Assembly: GCA_018241405.1 (NCBI GenBank)
Contig: JAFEDY010000030.1
Coordinates: 1 to 64,000, forward strand
DNA: 64,000 bases
Reading direction: 5' to 3'
Source: Pseudomonadota bacterium
GTDB taxonomy: Bacteria > Pseudomonadota > Gammaproteobacteria > Burkholderiales > Burkholderiaceae_C
The position numbers were made by a program, and so were the translations under genes. Below, one piece after another: positions 43,253 through 52,299 of the stretch. Under the pieces are notes generated by a model that did not search any database, was not told the origin of the DNA, and saw only the letters and a list, made by a program, of their open reading frames with translations. Each line of letters begins with the position of its first letter. Within the stretch, counting starts at the first letter, position 1.

Positions 43253-44092
43253 ATGACAACAAGCAGCCCCATCCCCGTCGGCAAGTTTGCCGACACCGCC
43301 CCCGTCGCTGGCAGCGCCCAGACCGTCCACTACCACGAGCAGGGCGAGGGCGAAGTCGTCATCTTCCTGCATGGCGCGGGCGGCGGCGCCAGCGGCTACA
43401 GCAACTTCAAGGGCAACTACCCGGTGTTCGCGCAGGCGGGCTACCGCTGCATCGTGCCCGACCTGCTGGGCTATGGCCTGTCGAGCAAGCCCGACATTGC
43501 GCAGTACGACCTGGACTTCTTCGTCGCGGGATTGAAGGGTCTGGTGGATGCGCTGGGCCTGAAAAACATCACCCTGCTAGGCAACTCGCTGGGTGGCGCG
43601 GTGGCCCTGGGCTATGCGCTGGCCTATCCTGACGAGGTCAAACGCCTGATCCTGATGGCGCCCGGCGGCGTGGAAGACCTGGACACGTACCTGGCCATGC
43701 CCGGCATTGCCAACATGTTCAAGATCTACCAGTCGGGCAAGACCGGCGCGGCTGCCATGCGCGATGTGATGACCATGCAGCTCTTCGACCCCACGCTGCT
43801 GACCGACGACATCATCAACGAGCGCGCCCCGATTGCCGAGACGCAGACGCAGGCCGCGCGCTCCATCCTCAAGGTGCCCAACATGACGGCGCGCCTGCAC
43901 GAGCTCAAGTGCCCGGTGTTCGGCTTCTGGGGCGTGAACGACCAGTTCAACCCCGTGAGCGGCACCGACAAGCTGGTGCAGAACTGCCCCCAGGCGCGCA
44001 TGGTGGTGCTCAACCGCTGCGGCCACTGGGTGCAGGTGGAGCACCGCGACATGTTCAACCGCGCCTGTATCGACTTCCTGCAACACGGCTGA
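43253..44092 (+). CDS. tesD: Meta-cleavage product hydrolase (4,9-DSHA hydrolase)
   Basis: 279 residues from ATG 43253. An alpha/beta hydrolase with HGAGGGASGYSNF oxyanion region, nucleophile Ser112 in GNSLGGA, Asp230 in WGVNDQF and His258 in GHWVQVEH, a complete triad at the spacing of HsaD/BphD. It cleaves the TesB product into the C/D-ring propionate (HIP-type acid) and a 2-hydroxyhexadienoate. It follows hsaB by 35 bases; tesE begins four bases after its stop. Confidence 0.92.
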   Translation: MTTSSPIPVGKFADTAPVAGSAQTVHYHEQGEGEVVIFLHGAGGGASGYSNFKGNYPVFAQAGYRCIVPDLLGYGLSSKPDIAQYDLDFFVAGLKGLVDALGLKNITLLGNSLGGAVALGYALAYPDEVKRLILMAPGGVEDLDTYLAMPGIANMFKIYQSGKTGAAAMRDVMTMQLFDPTLLTDDIINERAPIAETQTQAARSILKVPNMTARLHELKCPVFGFWGVNDQFNPVSGTDKLVQNCPQARMVVLNRCGHWVQVEHRDMFNRACIDFLQHG

Positions 44093-44096
44093 ATCC

Positions 44097-44885
44097 ATGA
44101 GCAACCCCCTGACCGAACAACTGGGCGACCAGCTTTACCACGCGCTGCGCGAGCGCCGCACCCTGGCGCCCTTGAGCGACCAGCATGACCTGACGGTGGA
44201 AGACGCCTACCGCATCTCGCTGCGCTTCCTCGCGCGGCGCGAGCAGGACGGCGAGCGCGTCATCGGCAAGAAGATCGGCGTGACCAGCAAACCCGTGCAG
44301 GACATGCTGGGCGTGCACCAGCCCGACTTCGGCTTTCTGACCGACCGTATGCAGTACGAGGACGGCGCCAGCGTGTCGCTCAAAGCCGCCGGCCTGATAC
44401 AGCCGCGGGCCGAGGGCGAGATCGCCTTCATGCTCAAAAGCGACCTGCAGGGTCCGGGCGTGACGCGGGATGACGTCATGGCCGCCACCGCCTGGGTGGC
44501 GCCCTGCTTCGAGATCGTCGATTCGCGCATTACCGACTGGAAGATCAAGATTGCCGACACCGTGGCCGACAACGCCTCATGCGGCGTCTTCGTCGTCGGC
44601 CGCCAGCACACCGACCCGCACAGCCTGGACCTGGCCGCCGCCTCCATGCAGATGTGGAAGAACGGCGCGCCCGCAGGCAGCGGCCTGGGCAGCGCCGTGC
44701 AGGGCCACCCGGCCGAGGCCGTGGCCTGGCTGGCCAACACCCTGGGCGCCTTTGGCATCCCGTTCAAGGCGGGCGAGCTGATCCTGTCGGGCTCGCTCGC
44801 GCCCCTCGTGCCCGCGCAGGCGGGCGACCGTTTCACCATGGCGATCGAGGGCCTGGGCGAATGCTCCATCGCTTTCACCGAATGA
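44097..44885 (+). CDS. tesE: 2-Hydroxyhexa-2,4-dienoate hydratase
   Basis: 262 residues, usual length of the MhpD/DmpE hydratase family. [39 protein letters not shown] with metal-binding acidic residues, and [21 protein letters not shown] are diagnostic. It hydrates the dienoate from TesD to 4-hydroxy-2-oxohexanoate. Tight spacing to tesD and tesF indicates one transcript. Confidence 0.92.
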   Translation: MSNPLTEQLGDQLYHALRERRTLAPLSDQHDLTVEDAYRISLRFLARREQDGERVIGKKIGVTSKPVQDMLGVHQPDFGFLTDRMQYEDGASVSLKAAGLIQPRAEGEIAFMLKSDLQGPGVTRDDVMAATAWVAPCFEIVDSRITDWKIKIADTVADNASCGVFVVGRQHTDPHSLDLAAASMQMWKNGAPAGSGLGSAVQGHPAEAVAWLANTLGAFGIPFKAGELILSGSLAPLVPAQAGDRFTMAIEGLGECSIAFTE

Positions 44886-44901
44886 CATAGAAAGGAATTC
44901 C

Positions 44902-45810
44902 ATGACCCGCAAAATCAAATGCGCCCTGATCGGCCCCGGCAACATCGGCACCGACCTGCTGGCCAAGCTGCAGAGAAGCCCCGTGCTGGAGCCCGTATGG
45001 ATGGTGGGCATAGACCCCGAATCCGATGGCTTGAAGCGCGCCCGCGAAATGGGCATCAAGACCACGCATGAGGGCGTGGACGGCCTGATCCCCCACATGA
45101 AGCAGGATGGCGTGCAAATCGTCTTCGACGCCACCAGCGCCTACGTGCACGCCGAGAACTCGCGCAAGGTCAACGAACAGGGCGCGATGATGATTGACCT
45201 CACCCCCGCCGCCATCGGCCCGTATTGCGTGCCGCCGGTCAACCTGCCCGAGCATGTGGGCAAGCGCGAGATGAACGTCAACATGGTCACCTGCGGCGGC
45301 CAGGCCACCATCCCCATGGTGGCAGCCGTCTCGCGCGTGCAGGCCGTGCCCTACGCAGAAATCGTCGCCACCGTATCGAGCAAATCCGCCGGCCCCGGCA
45401 CCAGGAAGAACATCGACGAATTCACCCGCACCACCGCCGGTGCGATTGAGAAAGTCGGCGGCGCCAGGCAGGGCAAGGCCATCATCGTCATCAACCCGGC
45501 CGAGCCGCCCCTCATCATGCGCGACACCGTGCACTGCCTGACCGAGGACGAGCCCGACCAGGCGGCCATCACCGCCAGCATTGCAGCCATGATGGCCGAG
45601 GTGCAGAAATACGTGCCCGGCTACAAGCTGGTCAACGGCCCGGTGTTCGACGGCAAGCGCGTCTCCGTCTACCTCGAAGTCGAAGGCCTGGGCGACTACC
45701 TGCCCAAGTACGCCGGCAACCTGGACATCATGACGGCCGCCGCCGCCCGCACCGCCGAGATGTTTGCCGAGGAAATCCTCGCCGGCAAGCTGACCCTGCA
45801 AGCCGCTTGA
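44902..45810 (+). CDS. tesF: Acylating aldehyde dehydrogenase (propanal/acetaldehyde)
   Basis: 302 residues. Rossmann motif [16 protein letters not shown] and catalytic Cys131 in [12 protein letters not shown], plus [19 protein letters not shown], as in DmpF/HsaG. It converts the aldehyde released by the aldolase (propanal from the steroid-derived six-carbon acid) into its acyl-CoA, working in complex with the aldolase TesG. A 149-base repeat-containing gap separates it from tesG; a good AAAGGA ribosome site lies just before its ATG. Confidence 0.92.
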   Translation: MTRKIKCALIGPGNIGTDLLAKLQRSPVLEPVWMVGIDPESDGLKRAREMGIKTTHEGVDGLIPHMKQDGVQIVFDATSAYVHAENSRKVNEQGAMMIDLTPAAIGPYCVPPVNLPEHVGKREMNVNMVTCGGQATIPMVAAVSRVQAVPYAEIVATVSSKSAGPGTRKNIDEFTRTTAGAIEKVGGARQGKAIIVINPAEPPLIMRDTVHCLTEDEPDQAAITASIAAMMAEVQKYVPGYKLVNGPVFDGKRVSVYLEVEGLGDYLPKYAGNLDIMTAAAARTAEMFAEEILAGKLTLQAA

Positions 45811-45822
45811 CCTCTCCCCACT

Positions 45823-45934
45823 CCCTCCCCCGCTGGGGGAGGGCAGGGGTGGGGGCCAGCGGCCCAGGTTGTGACGACAGCTTTGCAACCAGCGCCATAG
45901 GCCCCCATCCCCGCCTTCCCCCAAAGGGGGAAGG
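45823..45934. repeat. Cluster of GC-rich intergenic hairpins
   Basis: CCCTCCCCC-GCT-GGGGGAGGG at 45823-45843 and CCTTCCCCC-AAA-GGGGGAAGG at 45914-45934, separated by G-runs. They fill the gap between tesF and tesG, whose products normally form one complex. Confidence 0.75.
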
Positions 45935-45959
45935 AGCCCAAGACCCAAGGACAAACACC

Positions 45960-46985
45960 ATGAGCAAGAAAATCACCCTGCACGACATGACGCTGCGCGA
46001 CGGCATGCACCCCAAGCGCCACCTCATGACCCTCGACCAGATGAAATCCGTGGCCCAGGGCCTGGATGCCGCGGGCATGCCCCTCATCGAAGTCACCCAC
46101 GGCGACGGCCTGGGCGGCAGTTCGGTCAACTACGGCTTCCCCGCGCACAGCGACGAGGAATACCTGGGCGCCGTCATCCCGCTGATGAAGCAGGCCAAGG
46201 TCTCGGCCCTGCTGCTGCCGGGCATAGGCACCGTCGACCACCTCAAGATGGCCCACGGCCTGGGCGTGCACACCATCCGCGTGGCCACGCACTGCACCGA
46301 GGCGGATGTGAGCGAGCAGCACATCACCATGGCCCGCAAGCTCAATATGGACACGGTGGGCTTTCTGATGATGGCGCATATGAACAGCGCGGAAGGCCTG
46401 GTCAAGCAGGCCAAGCTCATGGAAGGCTACGGCGCCAACTGCATCTACGTCACCGACTCGGCCGGCTACATGCTGCCCGAACATGTGACCGAGCGCATCG
46501 CCGCCGTGCGCGCGGCCTTGAAGCCCGAGACCGAGCTGGGCTTTCACGGCCACCACAACCTGGCCATGGGCGTGGCCAACAGCGTGGCCGCCATCGCAGC
46601 GGGTGCTAACCGCATCGACGCCGCCGCCGCCGGTCTGGGCGCGGGTGCGGGCAACACGCCCATGGAGGTGCTGGTCGCCGTGCTCGACCGCATGGGGCTG
46701 CAGACCGGCGTCGACGTCTGGAAGATCCAGGACGTGGCCGAAGACCTGGTCGTGCCGCTGATGGACTTCCCCATCCGCATCGACCGCGACGCGCTCACCC
46801 TGGGCTACGCGGGGGTGTACGGCAGCTTCCTGTTGTTTGCCAAGCGCGCCGAGGCCAAGTACGGCGTGCCCGCGCGCGAGATCCTCTTGGAGCTGGGCCG
46901 CCGCGGCATGGTGGGCGGGCAGGAGGACATGATCGAGGACACGGCCATCACCATGGCGCGTGCGCGTGGGCTGAAAGCGGCTTGA
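45960..46985 (+). CDS. tesG: 4-Hydroxy-2-oxoacid aldolase
   Basis: 341 residues from ATG 45960, after an in-frame extension through the repeat was rejected. DRE-TIM metallolyase family: [14 protein letters not shown] near the N-terminus, and [15 protein letters not shown] with the metal-binding His pair. Splits 4-hydroxy-2-oxohexanoate into pyruvate and propanal, which is channelled to TesF (DmpG/DmpF, HsaF/HsaG pairs). Last gene of the rightward operon, 22 bases before a strong terminator. Confidence 0.92.
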   Translation: MSKKITLHDMTLRDGMHPKRHLMTLDQMKSVAQGLDAAGMPLIEVTHGDGLGGSSVNYGFPAHSDEEYLGAVIPLMKQAKVSALLLPGIGTVDHLKMAHGLGVHTIRVATHCTEADVSEQHITMARKLNMDTVGFLMMAHMNSAEGLVKQAKLMEGYGANCIYVTDSAGYMLPEHVTERIAAVRAALKPETELGFHGHHNLAMGVANSVAAIAAGANRIDAAAAGLGAGAGNTPMEVLVAVLDRMGLQTGVDVWKIQDVAEDLVVPLMDFPIRIDRDALTLGYAGVYGSFLLFAKRAEAKYGVPAREILLELGRRGMVGGQEDMIEDTAITMARARGLKAA

Positions 46986-47007
46986 GCGACCCAACCCAAC
47001 AAAAAAG

Positions 47008-47038
47008 AAGGGGCCCCGGTATACGGGGCCCCTTTTTT
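47008..47038. terminator. Bidirectional rho-independent terminator
   Basis: AAGGGGCCCC (47008-47017), a 7-base loop, GGGGCCCCTTTTTT (47025-47038), preceded by A6. It ends tesG from the left and the MFS gene from the right. Confidence 0.9.
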
Positions 47039-47070
47039 GTGGATCGTAGTTTTTGCGTTGCTGCGCCTGT

Positions 47071-48240
47071 TCAGGCCGGCTGCACCTGCCGCATGGGACG
47101 CAGCCAGCGCGCGATCACCGGCACGGCGCTGGAGGCCAGCGCCAGCAGCAGCACCTGGGTGGTGCCGCCCTCGGCGCCCATGAGCTTGCCCGCCAGGCCC
47201 GGGCCCACCATGGAGGCCAGCGCAAACGCGGCAGGCACCAGCACCACGGCGCGGCCGCTGGCGTCGCTGCGGGCGATGTGCGCCGTCTGCAGCACGCAGC
47301 CGCAGGTAAAGGCAAATTCCCACAGCCAGGCGCCGGCCGCGTAGGGCACAAAGCCCTGGGCCGTGGCCAGCAGGGCCAGGCCGCCCAGCAGCCCGGCCAG
47401 CGTCAGCGCCCAGGCCGTGCCCGCGGCCACGCGCGCGCCCATAGCGGCGACGAAGAAAGCGGCCACGCTGCCCAGCAGTTTGAGCACCGCAAACACCAGG
47501 CCCATCTCGCCCGCGCCCACCTTCAGGGCCACGCCAATGCGCTCCAGAAAGGCCCACAGGCCGATATTGCCGATGAGGAACAGCCAGAACACCGCCAGCG
47601 CCACCCAGGACGCGGCGGGCATGCGCCCCGCTGGGTTGGTGGCTGCTGCCGTGGCTGCGGCGGGCTCTGCCCGGCGCGGGCCGCTGGGCACGCCCCAGGC
47701 CGACAGGCCGAGCAGCGCCACCAGTGCCGCTAGCGCGAGCGCTGCGCCGGGGTAGCGGTACTGCGCAATCACCAGCGGCGGCAGGGCGAACAGCGCTGCG
47801 GCGGTGACCGACAGCTCCACGCCCTGGCGCACGCCAAAGGCGCGCTCCTTGTGCGGCAGCTCGACGAGCACGCGCATGCCTAAGCAGGTCATGGTGGAGG
47901 CGAAGAAGCCAATCGCGGCCCACACCACATACATGAGCTGCAGCGCCTGCACCTGGGCGCTGAGCGCAAAGCAGGTGGCGGTGGCCGCCGCGCTGATGGC
48001 GGTGAGCCAGCGCCAGTTGAGCCGGTTCATCCAGATCGGCGCGCCCAGCGTGCCCAGCAGGTAGCCGCCAAAGCAGACCGAGCCCAGCAGGCCCACGTCG
48101 GCGGGCGGCAGGGAAAAGCTGTCGGCCAGGCTGCCCAGCAGCACCGGCAGGGTGTTGAACGGCAGGCCGCCAATGGTGGAGGCCAGGCTGGCCGCCAGCA
48201 TGAGCGTGACCAGGGAGCGTTGGGTGTGGGGAGCGCTCAT
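47071..48240 (-). CDS. MFS transporter
   Basis: 389 residues from ATG 48240 (a TTG at 48267 is the alternative). Twelve hydrophobic segments and a central loop rich in Ala/Pro/Arg near residues 190-215. Substrate is not visible. It does not resemble the two spinster-like MFS carriers at 54689 and 58875. It stands alone: a terminator at its 3' end, a 27-base perfect inverted repeat upstream, and no palindrome box near its start, so it may be regulated differently from the steroid genes. Confidence 0.75.
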   Translation of the reverse strand: MSAPHTQRSLVTLMLAASLASTIGGLPFNTLPVLLGSLADSFSLPPADVGLLGSVCFGGYLLGTLGAPIWMNRLNWRWLTAISAAATATCFALSAQVQALQLMYVVWAAIGFFASTMTCLGMRVLVELPHKERAFGVRQGVELSVTAAALFALPPLVIAQYRYPGAALALAALVALLGLSAWGVPSGPRRAEPAAATAAATNPAGRMPAASWVALAVFWLFLIGNIGLWAFLERIGVALKVGAGEMGLVFAVLKLLGSVAAFFVAAMGARVAAGTAWALTLAGLLGGLALLATAQGFVPYAAGAWLWEFAFTCGCVLQTAHIARSDASGRAVVLVPAAFALASMVGPGLAGKLMGAEGGTTQVLLLALASSAVPVIARWLRPMRQVQPA

Positions 48241-48297
48241 GCGTGAGGCTGCTTTCTTAAGGCTCAAAAAACGTTTTCAGTTGAAGAGCCTCTGCCT

Positions 48298-48384
48298 CGT
48301 CATCCCCGCGAAGGCGGGGATCCACAGCAGCGACGAGTCAACGACTTGGGTGGCACCTGGATCCCCGCCTTCGCGGGGATGACG
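48298..48384. repeat. 27-base perfect inverted repeat
   Basis: Arms 48298-48324 and 48358-48384 are exact reverse complements (core CATCCCCGCGAAGGCGGGGA), with a 33-base loop. Each arm is itself a small CCCCGC/GCGGGG palindrome. It resembles the widespread intergenic CCCCGCGAAGGCGGGG elements of proteobacteria. It lies in the 202-base gap between the MFS gene and the DUF35-MaoC gene. Confidence 0.85.
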
Positions 48385-48442
48385 GGGGGTTGCAGGCACT
48401 ACATGCGAAGGCCAGGCAAATCAAAAGGTATCACTGCTGGGT

Positions 48443-49387
48443 CTACATATAGAGCATGACCAGGTCGTTGATGACCGAAGGCCTGTCCTGTCCGACCACG
48501 TGGATGTTGATTTCCATGGTCATCTGCGTGCCGCTCTTGACCTGCTCCACCGCCTTGACGCGGCAGCGCGCGCGGATGCGGCAGCCGGAAGGCACGGGCG
48601 AGGGAAAGCGCAGCCGGTCCGATCCGTAGTTGACGATGTTGTTGTAGCCCGTGACCTCGAAGGCCATGGGCAGCTTCAGGCGGCTCATCAGCACCTGCAC
48701 CAGCGCGCCGTGGGCGATCGTGGTGCCGAAGGGGCTTTCGCGGCGGGCGCGCTCGGGGTCGGTGTGTATCCAGTAGTCGTCGCCCGACAGGGCCGCGAAC
48801 TGGTCGATCAAATCCTGCGTGACGACGATGTCGTTGGACCAGTCGGAATAGTCGTCCGACACCAGCGCGCGCATCGCGGCCAGGTCCTTGCAGTCGATCT
48901 TCGGCAGGTTTTGCGCGGGTGCGGCGGGCGCCTCGGGCTCGGCAGCCTGTTCGCCTTCGGCGGGGATGACGTCCGGGTGCTGGGACTCCACGGGCGTGAA
49001 GCGCAGCAGCGTGGCGCTGCCCGGGCGTTCGTCGAACACCGGGCGCAGGCGCTGGCCCACGCGCAGCTGTTCGGGGGCCACGCCCACCAGCGTGGTGTTG
49101 ATGTGCACGCCCTCGTCAAGCTCCACCACGGCCAGCAGCTGCGGCATCTCGTCGGTGAACTCGGGCATGGTGGGCACGCGTGCGACGGTGTAGGTGTAGA
49201 GCTGGCCTTCGCCGCTGACCTTGCGCCACGCCAGCTGGCGCGAGCCGCAGGTGGGGCAGTGCGTGCGCGGGAAGAACAGCCAGTGGCCCTGGTCGCACTG
49301 CTGCAGGCGCACCTCGTGGGCCTGCAGGCCGGCCCAGTAGGGGGCGGAGATCTCGGTGGGGTGGGGCAGGGGTTTGTTCCAGGCCAT
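48443..49387 (-). CDS. DUF35-MaoC fusion protein (steroid side-chain hydratase / aldolase partner)
   Basis: 314 residues. The N-terminal half is a DUF35 (rubredoxin-like plus OB fold) domain with a reduced zinc ribbon (Cys31, Cys44 and Cys47; the fourth Cys is missing, with CDQGH in the first knuckle). After an Ala/Pro/Glu-rich linker (about 143-160), the C-terminal half is a MaoC hot-dog hydratase with FAALSGDDYWIHTDPERA and FGTTIAHGALVQ. In mycobacteria ChsH1/ChsH2 supply the hydratase, and the DUF35 part of ChsH2 binds the aldolase Ltp2. Here the Ltp2-like gene is two bases away, so this one protein probably does both jobs. Confidence 0.82.
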   Translation of the reverse strand: MAWNKPLPHPTEISAPYWAGLQAHEVRLQQCDQGHWLFFPRTHCPTCGSRQLAWRKVSGEGQLYTYTVARVPTMPEFTDEMPQLLAVVELDEGVHINTTLVGVAPEQLRVGQRLRPVFDERPGSATLLRFTPVESQHPDVIPAEGEQAAEPEAPAAPAQNLPKIDCKDLAAMRALVSDDYSDWSNDIVVTQDLIDQFAALSGDDYWIHTDPERARRESPFGTTIAHGALVQVLMSRLKLPMAFEVTGYNNIVNYGSDRLRFPSPVPSGCRIRARCRVKAVEQVKSGTQMTMEINIHVVGQDRPSVINDLVMLYM

Positions 49388-49389
49388 GT

Positions 49390-50604
49390 TCAGGCTCCCT
49401 TCAAAATCAATGCGCCTTGTTCACTCATCACGCCGCCCGTTCCCGACACATAGGCCAGGTCGTGGCGCGCCAGCTGGCGCGCGCCTGCGCGGCCCTGGAT
49501 TTGCTGCATGGCTTCGATCACCTGCGTCATGCCGCCGGCGCTGCCGGTCTGGCCAAAGCTCAGCTGGCCGCCGTGGGTGTTCATGGGGAAGTTGCCCTTG
49601 AAGGTGAAGTCGTGCGCGCGCACGAAGTCCAGGCCCTTGCCCTTCTCGGCAAAGCCCGCGTCCTCCAGCGTGAGCAGCACGGTGATGGTGTAGCAGTCGT
49701 AGATCTGCGCCATGTGCATGTCGCGCGGCGTGAGGCCGGCCATGGCAAAGGCCTTGCGCGAGGCCGGGCCGATGGGCGTGGCCAGCATGTCGGCGGCGTA
49801 GGTGGGCGACTTGGTCTGCACATGCTCGCCGCAGCCCACGATCTGCACCGGTCGGTGTTTGCAGGATTTGGCCTTGTCGGCGCGCGTGACCACCATGGCG
49901 CCGCCGCCGGCCACGGGCATGACGATCTCCAGCATGCGCAGCGGCTCGGCCACCATGCGCGAGGCCAGCACCTCATCGACCGTGATGGGCTGGCCGTAGA
50001 ACATGGCGCCGGGGTTGTGGCAGGCGTTGAAGCGCTGGTCCACGGCAATGCGCGCCAGCGCCGCGGCGTCGTAGCCGTGCAGGGCGGCATAGCGCTGGGC
50101 GATCATGGCGTAGCCGGTGTTCTGCGCCATGTGGCCGTAGGGCAGGTCCATCTCGGCCTCGGGCGCGCCAAAGCGCGTGCTGTGGCCGCCAAAGCGCGAG
50201 GCCTTCATGACCTCGGCCATGTGGTCGTCATGCTCGGACAGGGGCGTCATGCGCGCCGGGATGACGCAGACCACGGTGTCGCACAGGCCCAGTTCGATGG
50301 CGGCAGCAGCGCGCCAGACCATGCCGACCGAGCTGGCGCCGCCTAAGTCCACGACCTCGGCAAAATTCAGCGCCACACCCAGGTATTCGCCCGCCATGGC
50401 GGGCACGAAGCTGCTGGCCTCGTGGAAATGCGGGCCGCTGGTGATCAGGCCATCGACGTCGGAGAGCGACAGGCCGGCGTCATCGAGTGCCTGCAGCGTC
50501 AGGTCGGCCACCTGCTCCAGGTGGAACATGCGCGGCGCGGTGCTGTACTTTTCGGGTTTGTATTGCGCGGCGCCTACCAGCGCCGCCTTGCCTTGGAGTC
50601 CCAT
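49390..50604 (-). CDS. ltp2: Thiolase-fold lipid-transfer protein, Ltp2-like steroid side-chain aldolase
   Basis: 404 residues, SCP-x/Ltp class of the thiolase superfamily. It lacks the thiolase nucleophile Cys motif at the usual place and has GGASSVGMVWRAAAAIELG instead. MAQIYDCYTITVLLTLEDAG and NTHGGQLSFGQTGSAGG correspond to the Tyr-containing and GHP-like regions of Ltp2. Such proteins catalyse retro-aldol cleavage of the C17 or C22 beta-hydroxy side chain with a DUF35 partner. The steroid aldolase Sal of bile-acid degraders belongs to the same class. Start 58 bases downstream of palindrome G; followed by the DUF35-MaoC gene. Confidence 0.82.
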   Translation of the reverse strand: MGLQGKAALVGAAQYKPEKYSTAPRMFHLEQVADLTLQALDDAGLSLSDVDGLITSGPHFHEASSFVPAMAGEYLGVALNFAEVVDLGGASSVGMVWRAAAAIELGLCDTVVCVIPARMTPLSEHDDHMAEVMKASRFGGHSTRFGAPEAEMDLPYGHMAQNTGYAMIAQRYAALHGYDAAALARIAVDQRFNACHNPGAMFYGQPITVDEVLASRMVAEPLRMLEIVMPVAGGGAMVVTRADKAKSCKHRPVQIVGCGEHVQTKSPTYAADMLATPIGPASRKAFAMAGLTPRDMHMAQIYDCYTITVLLTLEDAGFAEKGKGLDFVRAHDFTFKGNFPMNTHGGQLSFGQTGSAGGMTQVIEAMQQIQGRAGARQLARHDLAYVSGTGGVMSEQGALILKGA

Positions 50605-50662
50605 GCCAAATCCTCTGTGTGTGGATGTCGGCAGCCATTGTGGGCAAGGACGGGCGCGGGCC

Positions 50663-50682
50663 CATCGTCAAAGTGGACTAGT
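50663..50682. promoter_or_regulatory. 20-bp palindrome (putative TesR box), site G
   Basis: CATCGTCA-AAGT-GGACTAGT: one change in the left half. It lies 58 bases upstream of the ltp2-like gene. The CTA at 50678-50680 is the TAG stop of the upstream DUF1254 gene. Confidence 0.55.
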
Positions 50683-52096
50683 GTGGTGCGGGCAGGCGCT
50701 CTATGGCGGGCATGGTCCAAGCCGGGTTCAGCACCTCGGCGCGCGGCTGGTAGATGCGCGCATTCAGATAAAAGCGGTTGTGCGCCGGGCTGGGCAGCCA
50801 GTTGGCCTGGCGCCCGTCCGCTGGGGGCGTGGGGCCCAGCCAGATGTCCAGGCTGCCGTCGGCATTGCGTGCAAGGCCTGGTGTGCGCGGGCTGATGGAG
50901 TAGCGCCCGAGCGGGTTGTCGAGCATGTATTCGCCGGCTTCGGTGAACTCATACAGCGTGATGGACCAGAAGGCGTCGGCTGGCAGGTCGCCTTGAGGCA
51001 GGTGCAGGCGGTAGTGCCGGCCCTCGCCGAGCAGGGCGTCGCCACCGTCGGCCAGGGCCATGAAATAGGTGGCTTCTGCCGCTTCCAGCCCAAACACGCC
51101 GCCCGAATTGGCTGCCGAGGCCGCGCGCATGCGGTAGTTGGACGAGATATCGGCGGGCAGCCTGAAGGCGGCCCAGCCGTTGGTCTGCGGCACCTTGGCG
51201 CTGCGGTCGCGCAGCGAGCCCTTGAACTGGTGCATGAGCTTGGGTATCGCCTGCGCCCAGGCCTGCTGCGCATCCGCAGGCAACTGGCGCCAGGAACAGG
51301 CGGCGCCGCAGAGGCCCAGCGGCTGGTAGCGCGCAAGCAGGGCCTGCTCGCGCGCTGCAACGGGGTTGCGCGCCAGCGCCTCGTTGATGGAGTCGATCAC
51401 CGCGGCGGGGTTGGCGGCGTCGGGCACCACCTGCTGTGGTGCGGCCGCGCCAGTTGCTGGCTGCGCCGTGATGGTGAAGCGATCCTGCAGCGCGTGCATG
51501 GCCTGCATGTCGGCCTCGCCCTCGACGAGCAGGCGCATGTTCAGGTACACGTCATTGCTCGGTGCGCGCACGGTTTCGTCAGCGGCAGGAATGGGCCCTT
51601 GCCACTGCGGGCCGACCAGGGCCACGGTGCGCGCCTGCGTGCCCGTGGTGCGCCGCCCGACGAGGTGAAAGGTGCTGGTGTCGGCGCCCACGAAGGCCAC
51701 CACGTAGTAGCGCCCGCCGGTGTCCGGGAAATGCAGCAGCACGGGCGCGCGCGCCAGGTCCAGCCAGGCGGTGGAGTACAGCGTGTCGCGGATGGGGCCA
51801 TTGGCCCAACGGTCGCTGGGCCCGGCCTGGTGGCGCTGGTGGCGGTAGCTGTTCAACCGCGTATGGGTGAGCGACTGCGGATTGGTCAGCGCCTGGTGGC
51901 GCAGCCACATGAATTCGTAGTAGGGGTAGGCCCAGACGAAGGCCTCGGCCAGTGTGGCGGGCTGGGCGGCGGTGGCAGTGCTGGCGGTGGCCACTGGCGG
52001 GGCTGGCACCTGCGACCATGCGCCGGGGTGCAGCAGCAGGGCCAGCAGGGGCGCCAGGCCGGCAAGCCTTGGGTGGCCTGGGGTTGTGCGGCGCAT
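50678..52096 (-). CDS. Exported DUF1254/DUF1214 protein
   Basis: 472 residues from ATG 52096. The N-terminus RRTTPGHPRLAGLAPLLALL ending near GAWSQ suggests a signal peptide. DUF1254 motifs follow: FVWAYPYYEFMWLRH, DTLYSTAWLDLARAPVLLHF, RYYVVAFVGADTSTFHLVGR. The DUF1214 part is near the C-terminus (FWSITLYEFTEAGEYMLDNP, GRYSISPR). Function of the family is unknown; members are common beside catabolic genes in soil bacteria. A 54-residue ORF ends one base before its ATG, so translation is probably coupled. Its stop lies in palindrome site G. Confidence 0.75.
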   Translation of the reverse strand: MRRTTPGHPRLAGLAPLLALLLHPGAWSQVPAPPVATASTATAAQPATLAEAFVWAYPYYEFMWLRHQALTNPQSLTHTRLNSYRHQRHQAGPSDRWANGPIRDTLYSTAWLDLARAPVLLHFPDTGGRYYVVAFVGADTSTFHLVGRRTTGTQARTVALVGPQWQGPIPAADETVRAPSNDVYLNMRLLVEGEADMQAMHALQDRFTITAQPATGAAAPQQVVPDAANPAAVIDSINEALARNPVAAREQALLARYQPLGLCGAACSWRQLPADAQQAWAQAIPKLMHQFKGSLRDRSAKVPQTNGWAAFRLPADISSNYRMRAASAANSGGVFGLEAAEATYFMALADGGDALLGEGRHYRLHLPQGDLPADAFWSITLYEFTEAGEYMLDNPLGRYSISPRTPGLARNADGSLDIWLGPTPPADGRQANWLPSPAHNRFYLNARIYQPRAEVLNPAWTMPAIERLPAPH

Positions 52097-52097
52097 T

Positions 52098-52262
52098 TCA
52101 GCGCTGGTTGAACCAGTCTGCCAGCGCCATGGGCTGCGCAAGCTGCGTGGTGGCAGGGGCCGGCTCCGCTGCGCCATGTGCCAGAGCCTCTATGAACCGC
52201 TGCCCGGTCAGGGCCAGCCAAGACAGCAGGAGCACGATGGCAAAGAGCTTGCTGATCAACAT
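52098..52262 (-). CDS. Small single-span membrane or secreted protein, 54 aa
   Basis: The minus strand reads M-L-I-S-K-L-F-A-I-V-L-L-L-S-W-L-A-L-T-G, then a soluble tail ending in LADWFNQR. A GGAG lies eight bases before the ATG. The hydrophobic stretch (residues 6-19) could be a signal anchor or signal peptide. The stop TGA is followed after one base by the ATG of the DUF1254 gene. No family recognised; coupling suggests it serves the DUF1254 protein. Confidence rests on start signal, composition and spacing, not homology. Confidence 0.55.
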   Translation of the reverse strand: MLISKLFAIVLLLSWLALTGQRFIEALAHGAAEPAPATTQLAQPMALADWFNQR

Positions 52263-52299
52263 GAGGGGACTCCTATGGGTAGGCTAATAGCGCCGGGGG

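Noticed and set aside
48241..48267. TTG start nine codons upstream for the MFS gene
   Set aside because: Possible in frame, but ATG at 48240 begins the conserved region and no ribosome site favours the TTG.
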